The position numbers were made by a program, and so were the translations under genes. A stretch of 60,000 nt of DNA. It comes from Chrysomallon squamiferum. Lineage: Eukaryota; Mollusca; Gastropoda; Neomphalida; Peltospiridae. The notes under the pieces are model-generated. The model searched no databases, had not been told where the DNA came from, and worked only from the letters and a program-made list of their open reading frames with translations. Where the stretch lies: assembly GCA_012295275.1 (NCBI GenBank), contig CM022679.1:28870664-28930663 (forward strand). Reading direction: 5' to 3'. Shown here one piece after another: positions 1-11,354 of the stretch (position 1 is its first letter; the number at the start of each line of letters is the position of its first letter).

Positions 1-1
1 T

Positions 2-12
2 TGCTGAGTCAT
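2..12 (-). promoter_or_regulatory. Antioxidant-response / NF-E2 (MARE) site upstream of small Maf
   Basis: The + strand reads TGCTGAGTCAT. Its reverse complement contains ATGACTCAGC, a perfect match to the ARE core RTGACNNNGC, and the + strand matches the first ten bases of the T-MARE palindrome. Small Maf/CNC heterodimers bind such sites. It lies about 200 bp upstream of the proposed first coding exon of the small Maf gene. A weaker half site (ATGACTCG) follows at 41-48. The base match is seen directly; regulatory function is inferred. Confidence 0.6.
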
Positions 13-212
13 GAGTTGGGAACGCGCGCGCCAAACACTTATGACTCGAGCCATGATACCAGCGTAGGTCACCTAGTAAACTACGTAATTACCGCATTCT
101 GGTAAACCTGGAAACGAAGACTTGTTGTTATTCTTCAAAAATACGATTTTCTTCTTTATTTCATGTTTCTTATTCAACGGAAAATTAAAATCCACAGAAG
201 AAGGGACGGAAT

Positions 213-224
213 ATGAGCAAAAAG
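213..224 (+). CDS. MAFK: Small Maf coding exon 1 (proposed, MSKK)
   Basis: ATG AGC AAA AAG is followed directly by GTAAGC, a good donor, ending in phase 0. Both candidate acceptors of the bZIP exon accept phase 0. Vertebrate small Mafs also begin with a short lysine-containing N-terminus ahead of the extended homology region. If this exon is wrong, translation could start at the Met just upstream of [10 protein letters not shown] in the main exon, giving about 139 aa. Confidence 0.5.
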
Positions 225-1316
225 GTAAGCGAAAGCTGTTGTAGATTTGTAGAACGCAGCGTGTCTTTGTTTACGTCTTGTTTACGTTTGTTCAGTAACT
301 GCGCATCAAGCAAAAAACGTATTGTTTTGCCTAGTTTTCATTTTATGGGAATAATTAAAGTATTTTAACGTACATAACAGTTAAAAAACAGTTTGAAATT
401 TAAATATGTCATGTTTGTTTTGAATTAGTGCGTATCTATCGCTTTCAAGTTCATCGTGTCCTCGATCAATGGGCGGGCGTACATTTTGTAGTAAACGCGA
501 CCACGCGAATCAGATATGAAAACAATGTTATATTTCATTAAATATCTACTGACTGGAATACATTTTAATGATAAAAGACGCAGACACAATTATCAATTAG
601 GTTGTCGATAATTTCATTCCCATATATTATGTCAAATGTGTAAAATTTGCAAAATAAAAAGGATAGTGTCATCAGTTTTTGCGTTCTAAAAATAGAACAT
701 GGCTCACGTGGTTCATTGATCCGCTTGCTGTCTTTGTTGTTGATACATGAACAAGTAGGACACACTTATGTTGGATAACAAAGAACTTTGTTCCTAATAT
801 TATCTTTGTTTCTTTATCTTCAAGTCTGTTTAAAACAAAAAACAACCCATACATTTTTATTTAAATCGAAGGTTTTATTTGTTGCTTTTGTACCAGTCTA
901 TTGAAATTTGAGGCTACAAGTATGGCACAATAGTTTTTAATTTGTTTGTTGCTATTTTAAATAAAAAGATATGACTCACTGGCTCCATGTTACAGGCAAC
1001 AACACCGCCCAACAACCAGGAAGATAAATTTATAAGTTAATGTAAACAAATATATTTCTAATAAACAGGTCTGATTAGAATTGTTTTCAACATTATCAGC
1101 GTATTTGACAGAATAAAACAAAAGGAGTGGTGTTAGTTTTAACAGGTGTCTGTTATGAACAGAATGCTGGTTCTTGTTTCTAAACGACAAATGAATATAT
1201 CAAAAATGATATTTAGATTTTACTGACAAGCATGGAAGCTGAAAGAAAAAATTTAATGTTTTTTGTTCATAAATTTTCATCACAGTTATTGAAGTACTGT
1301 AAAACAACTGTTATTA

Positions 1317-1361
<45 letters not shown>

Positions 1362-1784
1362 GAGATAGTTTTTATTTTCAAAAATATTAGTTATTTTTTT
1401 TACATTATATATTTCTGTTTTAATCTTCTCCATCTTGTTTAACACACTTTGTATGTTTATAAACAAACTGATATTTGGTGATAAAAATCAGTTTCTTAAT
1501 AGTATTCTTTATACATTCTTGAATGAAGAACAAATGAAAAAAAAAAAAAAGTTTTTGCTTGTTGTTAATAAATAAGCATACTGTACTGAAAGGCATTATT
1601 ATTATTATTATTATTTTTTAATTTATAAACAAAGATAAAACACTTATTCTTATTTAAACACATTTAATTTTTTGCTCACATTATAAACAATTACAAATAT
1701 ATATTTAGTCATCATTTCTCATAGCCTCAGAGCTAAAGAAAAAAAAAAAAAATCCCCATGAACATGGGATGGTCACTTGGCCTT

Positions 1785-1830
<46 letters not shown>

Positions 1831-2393
1831 AAAAGGATAAGAGTAGGTATTTTTATATTGTGAATATCAGCCACTCCTTTATTATTATTATTTTGAAATA
1901 ATTTTTTTTAAGGAATTCATATCTATGAAAGTAGGTTATAAAGATGATCATTATTAAAGGACAGAAAAGAAGATTTATTTTTTTTAAATTTGAAATAGAA
2001 ATAATTAGATTTTTTTTTTTTTTAATGAAAGTAGAATGACTCATTATTTTTGTAACCACTCCTGACAGTGTTTTCATTTTTATTTTATAAAATCATTTTT
2101 ACGTCTTCATTTTTCTGAACATAGAGTTATAAATAAATAATTAAACTGTTGCCAGCCCATTCTGAAATTAGAATATGGTAAATAGAACTAGGTATGAGAA
2201 AACTGAACTTAACAACAATACCAGAAGATAATGAGATTCCCTTCCCACATCTAATGAAAAAATACATTTGTTAATTTATTAATTTATTTATTAATATATA
2301 TATATATATTATATAATTATTATTACTATTATTATTACGGTTTTTTTAATTTTTGAAATAATTTTTAATTTTTATTTTAATTTTAATTTTATA

Positions 2394-2435
<42 letters not shown>

Positions 2436-3634
2436 TTTTTTTTTTATCTTTTTCTCTGTGTCTCCCTTTAGTTCAGGGACACAAAAAATGATTATCTGTT
2501 TAATGACACCATAGCACTCTTTAATATCGCTGACTGTTAGTTAAACCTATTATTATTATTATTATTATTTTATAATTATCAGCTGGCAAAATGTCAAAAG
2601 TCAATTGTTTACATCTTTATCAGTGATAGTGGCAGGGGAAAACAGTCTCTTGATCAGTGGCAAAGTATTTACCTGACGCATGGAAGGTCATGGGTTCAAT
2701 GTCCCTTAGGGATGTGTTATATATTTACATTGTTGTTGTTATAATGGTATTAAATTAAGACAATATCACAGAGGATTACTTATTTTTCCATTCCACCCAC
2801 TGCTGCTCATGTTGTGCATGCAACTTCTATTTAAGAACATCTCACCATATTATTAAAAAAAAAATACTTCTTAGATTTCAAAAACATTTCTAGATGATTT
2901 TAATAACTCATTATTACAGATATGGGAATTTGTTTCCTTTGTTCCATCATCTTCTGTTATCATTTTTCGGTAGATAATCATTTATGTATTAACTCTCCCA
3001 TAAACAGAAAAAAATGCACATGATATTTTAGAGTAATGGCTTGAATGGCAGATTGTTCTCTGGGGGCACCGAGATGAATAGATCCTGAAAACCATCATAT
3101 GTGAAGTAAATGCTCTACACAGAGCTGTAATATGCTCTGATGATATGTTGATATTCTGTGAGATGAGAGTTGGCCAAATGCACACACAGTTGATCAACAC
3201 ACATAACTAAGATTGTTGTTTTGTTTGAATCGTTGCCAGACACAGGAGAGTACATTGATGTTGACACGACGAGCTTTATAGTGATCCATTATTTTTATCA
3301 GCTATTTTTAGTTTCTTAATTTTTAATATTTTTTAAAATTTTATATTTACAAAAAGTTTGGTTTTCTTTTCTTTTGAATATAACGACTGTTTTAAATCAT
3401 CTTTGCCAAGTATTTGCCTTCCACCAAAAAAAAATAAAAATAAAAATAAAAATTTAATATAAAAATAAAATATTAAAAACATGAAAATAAGCAATGAAAT
3501 TAAACAAAAAATAAAAATAAAAATAAAGGAAAATGAAAAGACATCTGTTAAGCTGTTCAAAATTTGATAATGTTGTTTTGATTGATCTTTCTGGTGTGTT
3601 GTTGCTGAATGACATTTTAAAAGTGCATTAAACA

Positions 3635-3676
<42 letters not shown>

Positions 3677-4751
3677 TTGCAGTAGCAGATAAAATGTACG
3701 GTGTGTGATTCAAAGCATAATGAAGTTTTCAAAATGACAGGTCTGTCATTGGTCATGCTACATGGTGCTGGGTGGGTGAAGATGTGTGCAAAAGATAAGT
3801 GTCTTCTGTTTTACTTGAACAGACATGCACTTGTGACAGCATTTTTCCCATCACCTCATTAGCATTATTACTCAGTGTGCATGTGAAATCACAATATACT
3901 GTTGAACGTACATTAAACACTAAACTGTCCGTTTATTATTTATTTCTGTACTTAACTTGTTTCATTTTACATGTCTTAAAGTACGTATCTGTCACTTATT
4001 TTATTGATTGATTTCTTTGTTCTTTTCTTTTTCTTCCTTGCTTTTTTCTTTCTTTTTTTATTTGAAAAAAAAAAAAAAAGGAATAAAGAAAGATAATACA
4101 TATGTATTTTTACGACTTGAAAAGAAAAAAACATGTTTTAATACAAACTATAAATAGACTATTTTATTGTTGAAGAGTCTGAAGAGACTTGGTTCGCACT
4201 GTAATCTGTTCTCAGATTACCTCAGATACCGATTTATCTTTAACATCTGATACTCCGTTTTAAAAATACCCTCCCCCCTCCTATCTGCCCTTCTCAGACA
4301 TTTGTTACAAAAATATGCTGAATCATTCACCCTTCGTATACCCCTGATTAATCTACACATTCCATTACAAAACTGTTTCAAATGTCCCCCATTTTCTATA
4401 CATCATCTTCAGCTTTATGTACTTTTACAAAATATATCCACCCACCACTTGATATGCATCTAGTTAAAAAAATGTTCCCATCCCCAGCTTTATGTGTACA
4501 TCCTATTACAAAATACATTTTAATACCCACCTCCCAATTACATACATTCTGTTACAAAAATGTTGATAGCTTCCTCTACTTAAATATATATATATAGATC
4601 TTGCTGCTGTCTTTGCCTGCTTTGTATACATCCTGTAAGAAAACTGTTGGTGACCTGCCCTAGATGTATACAGTGTTATTACAAACTAATGACTTTTATT
4701 ACTATATTAATTAGATCCTGTTACAAATAACTGTAGATATAAATAGAATTT

Positions 4752-4787
<36 letters not shown>

Positions 4788-7361
4788 AAAATTAACAAAT
4801 CTCTTTATCCCTTTAAACTTTATAAATGTGTTACTTAATACCTAAATAAAATCTATTGTATGCCTTCTCATCCTGATTTATAAATAACTGGACAGAAGAT
4901 ACCTCTTGTACAGTGATACCCCCATCTACCTGTATCAAAAACACCACAAACATTCTCGTGTCCATTTATAAATGACCTGACAATGATACCCCCATCTACC
5001 TTGATCAAAAACTCCACTAACAGATGTTTTGAGCTCGAGTGTCTTTGTTTTGTTGCATTGAACAATGCCTATCACTGTTTGCTATCATTTGTGCTGGTTA
5101 AGCAGTTTCCTTTTTAAACACCTGCATTTCAAAGCTTGGCTGAATGTTTAACCCAGTTTCAATGTTCACTGCCTAGATTCACCTTTGCAGTATGTACTTT
5201 GTGCTTCAGTGATCTGGTTAAAAAAAATCATAAATCACCATCTTCTCAATGACAGAGTAAAAAAAACTTGTATAAATTTATTATTTAAAAATCACACAAA
5301 TAAAATAAATAAAAACAAAAAAAATAAATAAATAAAAATAAAAAAGGCATATTTTATCATTGTAATTATTGAAACATGTCTTTTGTTTTGATATTTTATT
5401 CTGTAAAAGATGTTTACTGCAAATAATACACAGAACTTGTATTTTGATAAATTAATGTAAAGAACTTGATGAGTTTTTGTGTCTTTGTGGATATATGTGT
5501 GTATCTATGTACAGAATTATGTATGTTTAAATGGATATCTATGTATGAAGAATATATATGTGTGTGTGTATATGTGTGTGTATATTTGTATGTATGTATG
5601 TATGTATGTATGTATGTATGTATGTATTATATATAATGTATATATATGTATGTATAGATATATATATATATATATATAATGTATGTATTTGATCACATGG
5701 TCTACAAGTTTTAAGAAACAGTGTTTAAATACTACGCTACAAAAACTGTATCTTCCATATTTTTGTAAAAATATTTTACATTTTATTGTCCAGGTATAAT
5801 TAATTAACATCCTTATAAAATATATTCCTTCAGGGCAAACATATTTTGAATTACCCAAGGTTTTTTTTTTTTTTTTAAATTTTTTTGTTACTGAAGTTTT
5901 TCACACACACACAGAAACACCTACTGCATGACACATTTGTAAAAAAAAACTATGTAAAGAATTTTGTTGACATTCTTAGTTACTGAGAAAATGTTAAATG
6001 CAGGTGTTAAATCTCTTTATTTTTACTCAAGATGAAATTCTCTGTTTCATAACTGACTGGGGGCAAGTTTTTAACTCATCTAATATTTGTTTACATTTAA
6101 CTGATATGTTCAACATCTCGTCTACTGAATCAGCTCAGTTAGAGTGTGGAGGTTAAAAACAAATTTGTAGTTTAAGCTAACTAAATATGTGTGTTTCTGT
6201 CTGTGTGTGTGTGTGTGTGTCTGTCTGTCTGTCTGTGTCTCTGTGTGTTTTGTTATGACAGATAATCTCTGAAACCTGATGTGGCAGTGACAGAAACTAG
6301 TAAAATGGAAGCCTCGATGTAGACAGGATATCTAATGTTGCAATAATGAGAGGTCACGTCCACTACTGGTGTTGTGACCCACCTCTGTGTGTGTGTCTGT
6401 GTGTGTGTCTGTGTGAGTATATGTGAGTGTGTGTTTATGTCAGTATGTTTGTGTTTGCATATATATGCAGACTATATATGGGTTTATTCATTTTGTATAA
6501 CTATTTGCAAGTGTGTATGTCTGTGTGAGTATATGTGAGTATATCTCTATGTTTATTTGAGTATGTGTGCATGCATGTGTGTGTTTGCATACATATGCAG
6601 ACTGTATACAGGTTATATATATTCATTTTGTGTATCTATTTGCATGAGTATATGTATGTATATGTGTAATTATGTATGTATGTACACATAATTATGCATG
6701 TGCATATTTGTGTGTTTGTGTCTGTATGTATATGGATGAACATGCATGCAAAGTTATGCATATTTGTAATTATATCATGTGTGCTCAAAACTATGTTTAT
6801 ATAATTTATATGTATGTGTGTGTTTGTGTGTATAGCCTACATATTCACATACAAATAACTACTGCAAATTTTACATACTCTGTTTCTTTATTGATTTTAT
6901 TATTTTATTACATGTAAAGTCAGTCAAGCAGTAAACTGGAATTTTAAATTACTCTGTGTCAAGAATTATCTGTAACCCTGCATGTTAGTTTTATACTTCA
7001 GCAATGTTTTGCTGGGTAGAATGAGTATATTCAGTGAGTATTTGTAGTCTCTAAATCTGTTAGAATGTGTTTGTACTTCCTTGTTCATTTTGTTTCCTTA
7101 GTCATGTGTTTTCAGTAAACTCAGTTGCTGAGTTAAATTACTTTTTTTACTGAAAAACATTTGTGATTTGAAATACATTACTGCTATTATTTTATTATGA
7201 TTATCATTGTTAATATTATTTTACAAATTATTTTTAATAGTAGTAGTAGCAGATTATAGTAATTGTAGTAATAGCAGTAGTTGTGTTGTTATTAATTTCT
7301 AAAGATATTTTTAATGATATGGATAGTTGATAGATTTTACCTTTTTTGTTTTTGATAAATC

Positions 7362-7396
<35 letters not shown>

Positions 7397-7918
7397 TTCT
7401 TATTTTTTATTAAAACATGGTATAACTTAACAAAAGCTTTTAATAGAATACAAGCTGTTGAGATTTATTTTAGTCTGCTTCCTTTTTTTTCTTCTTTTTT
7501 TCCTATGTTTTTCTTGGTAGAATGTAACAAAGTAAGGTGTATCATGTTACAGTTTTCTTTGTGTAAGTAGCTATTCTTGTATTTCAAGTTTTGATTTAGA
7601 AAACAGTCAGATTAGATTTGTTGACTGACAGTCTACAGTTTTGTTATGTCATTGTTCATGTTTTTACACTTGTGTGTATTTATATCAGGGTGTTTATATC
7701 AGGGTATATCAGGGTGTAGTGTTGCACTGTAGTATATTTCTGTATTACATACCTTCTTAAGTATGTAGATCAAACACACATACACATGCATACACATGCA
7801 TATACATAAACATAGGCATTTACATGTTTGTTGGCATATATATATATATGTGTGTGTGTATTCAGAGATATATGTTTATATGTATGTATGCATGTATGTA
7901 TACATGTGTGTATGTATG

Positions 7919-7958
<40 letters not shown>

Positions 7959-10157
7959 TACAAACAAACACATACATATAGACCCAAAGTACAAAGAACC
8001 ATAAGTACATATGTAAACAAAATATATACAGACATGTAAATACACATATACAAACACAAACACAAGAACAAACATAGAGACATTTCAGATGATTGTTTAC
8101 TAGTAAGATCTGTCTTTTGCAGATGGTAATTTATCTTATGTGTTAACTGTTGTTTGAACTGTTTAGTATTTCTTAGTCATGGTCCAGTATAAAGGTGAGA
8201 TTTAAAAAAAAAAAAAAATCTATAAAATGTGTAACAGATCGTGATCAGCCAATGTGAAAAGTAAAATGTTCTGCAAGTCTCATTTCAGAACTAATCTGTT
8301 TTTTAAAAATTAACTAATATAAAGAACTAGAGCAACATATGTTCAGAAGCAGATGTTTTGTATGAATGTAATTTGTAACATGTGGCAAGACACAACAATA
8401 AAAATCTATTGATCTTGCTAAAAATTAATGCTATTAAAGGTTATTTGCCATTGATTTTTTTTGGTGAGTTATTCCCCTTGCTTCTTATAACGATAAGCTG
8501 ACTGTGTCGTTTGTCCATGTCTTTCAGTCACAGCCACAGCCCTTTTTAGTATCGTATCCATTCATTATTGAAAAGTCAAATGTGGCCTGGTGGTTAGAGT
8601 GCCAGTGTGAAGAAGGGTGAGACACACAATCATCTCTGTTACCATGTGTTCCTGGCAGTCCAGTCAGAATCCAGGAAATACTTTATAAAAGCCTTGAATT
8701 GGATAATTAACCATTTATGTTTTGTTTCAAACAGTATTCCTGAGCTTTAATCCACAATGAAGATGCCTGTAAAGATAACAAAATAAAGAGAGGAAATGAG
8801 AATAAAAAAATAGAGAAAGTAAATACAGTATACCCTCACCTATTCGCGGTTCCCCATTCGCGGCCCCGCATATTCGCGGGTTAGGCTCTTAACCCTATCG
8901 CATCGTATGCTGGTATACCAGGCGAGCGTCATAACATCATAAAAACAAATGCTCGGTAAACCGCACAAACAATATCAAATTTTTTCAATTATTATTGCAA
9001 TACAGTACGTATTTTTTTTATAAATGCATATTTTTTGTTACTGTGTATTAATAATGTTTTTAATTGCATATTATTATCTGTCTGTTTTGCCTTTAAATTT
9101 GTTCCACTTTCTGTCAATTCTAATACATAATGTTGTAAGCATAGAAAATGACTTTACGGTGCAGTAATACTCTATGGGTAACTATGCTATGCGGTGTTAC
9201 TGTCCTCATGTACTTACGTTTCTTTCTGATTAAAATATTGTTTCAGTACAAAATTAAAATGTGTTTACATTATCATTACTACATTAGTGAAATACATAAC
9301 TGCATGCAATATTACTACATTATTACTGTATTAATGAGTAAGAGTGTCTTTAGAAAGTGTTTGGGAAGCATTTAGTACCGTATATAATCTCATAATATAT
9401 GTTTTAAAACTGCATCCAATATTCGTGGTTTTTCGCTATTCGCGGGAGGGTAAAGAACGTAACCCCCGCGAATAGCGAGGGAATAATGTACATGCAAAGA
9501 AATTTTATAGTTAAAAAAAATATATAGAGTGAGCAGATGTCAGAAAGAAAAATGATTGATGTAAAACAGAAATACAAAAGATAAAGTGTCAAAAAAGAGA
9601 AAAGAAAGTGAAAGTATGAGAGAATAATAAGCAAGTGAATGCAAGATCCAGTTTTGGTCCAGATTATTGTGTATATTTAGTTTTTATTCTTATATTGTTT
9701 GTGAAAGTGGTGCCTGCTGGGAGGGTGTGTTGTGCAGTATTTATTAAACTGTTGGAGTTCGGGTGTTGTCAGGAAAAACTTTCTTGTTGTATAATTTCCA
9801 GTCATTTTCACTGCATGATGTGCACAAATATCACTATGAACACAGTCAGCAAAAATATCACATCTGATTGTGTCCCTTTAAAAAAAAAACTGCTGACTCA
9901 GTCTTTATAGGTATACCTGAACTACGTGTAACCAGTGACTCAGTCTAGTGCTATCAGCTGACATTTCAAAATTTGTTGTTCAAAGTTTGTGATGGATGCA
10001 TCAGGGTTTAGTTCTTGTATGTACAGATCAGCAGTCTCTAATGTTGATAATAATTATTCCAAGGTAAAATAAATATACTTTTTGTGTATTTAATTTTTTA
10101 ATGTTTTTTTAATTTTTTTAATTTTATGTTAGAATTTAATAAATAATCTTAGAATTT

Positions 10158-10201
<44 letters not shown>

Positions 10202-11206
10202 CATCACTATTTCACAAATAAAATGTTAGTTACTTTGAAAATTTATTAAGATTTTGCTAATTGTTAAATAGTTGTTCTTATGTTGTTGTTTTTTTTGTTG
10301 TTTTTTTTGTGTGTTTTTTAAACTTTCCTTTAAAAAGGATTCTTTTTTCAACATTTTGTATTACAATAAGGAAAGGTGGATTTAAGAAAAAGAATAAAAA
10401 ACCGATTATTTAATTTAAAGTATGGATTGTTTGTGCAAGTTTTTATTATCATTTAATAATTATTTTATTGACTGAATTTATGAAATCCAATTTTACTTAA
10501 ATGCTTGATTAAAGATAGTAATATATTTGGGTTTAATCTTATGAAATAAAACACTTCTTCATAAATTCACTTCTTGTTATAATGAGATATTTTTTCAGGC
10601 AGTCAGTCTCTGCTGGTTTTTGTTCTGTTGACTTTTAAATCACTGACAGTGAATGAAATCCCAGTGGAAACATTTCTTCAAAGAAAATCATAAAATAATT
10701 GTTTCTTCACCGAGCAAGAAGCTGAAGTAGATGCCATGACACGACAGCCATGTTTGAACCATTAATTTGGAAATTATCATAACAATTAATATTTATGAAC
10801 ATTCTCAAAGCCAGCACTTTCAAGGATTTTGTTAGAATAATTCGAGAGTATTGAAGTTAATTTGGTTTTACTATGTATTAAAGTGACTAATGTTCACAGA
10901 ATTTTCTTTATGAATTTTGTAAAGTTCAATAATAATAATTTAAAAAAATGGACAATAATTATATACCTTTGTTTCAGTTTTTTAAACATTTTAAGTCATA
11001 ACCATCTTATTTTTTAAATACTTTTTTCTTTGAAGAAGAATGAAAAATATCTTTGTTCAAATATAAATTAAAAAAAGTAGTTACAAATGTATGCATATGC
11101 AAATGAAAAGCATGTCTGTGCATTTATGGATGTAGCAGATTATGAATGGATGGAGCAAACTGTGAATAGATGTATAAGTGGACATTTATCTGTTCAGAAT
11201 TCATAT

Positions 11207-11237
<31 letters not shown>

Positions 11238-11315
11238 TTGAGCAAATTGTGACTAGATGGATAGGTAAATGCTTATGTACGTGTATCCATTTTTATCTGT
11301 ATAATGAATTCATAT

Positions 11316-11354
<39 letters not shown>

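Noticed and set aside
2635-2712. Functional tRNA gene
   Set aside because: The A- and B-box-like blocks are present, but no cloverleaf or anticodon arm can be drawn.
7770-8083. Overlapping frames on both strands rich in Cys, Val, Tyr, His
   Set aside because: All are translations of TATG/TA/CA microsatellite sequence.
9148-9375. 75-aa frame inside the pogo-like element as a transposase remnant
   Set aside because: No DDE/D or HTH signature, and the 663-bp element is too short for a transposase.
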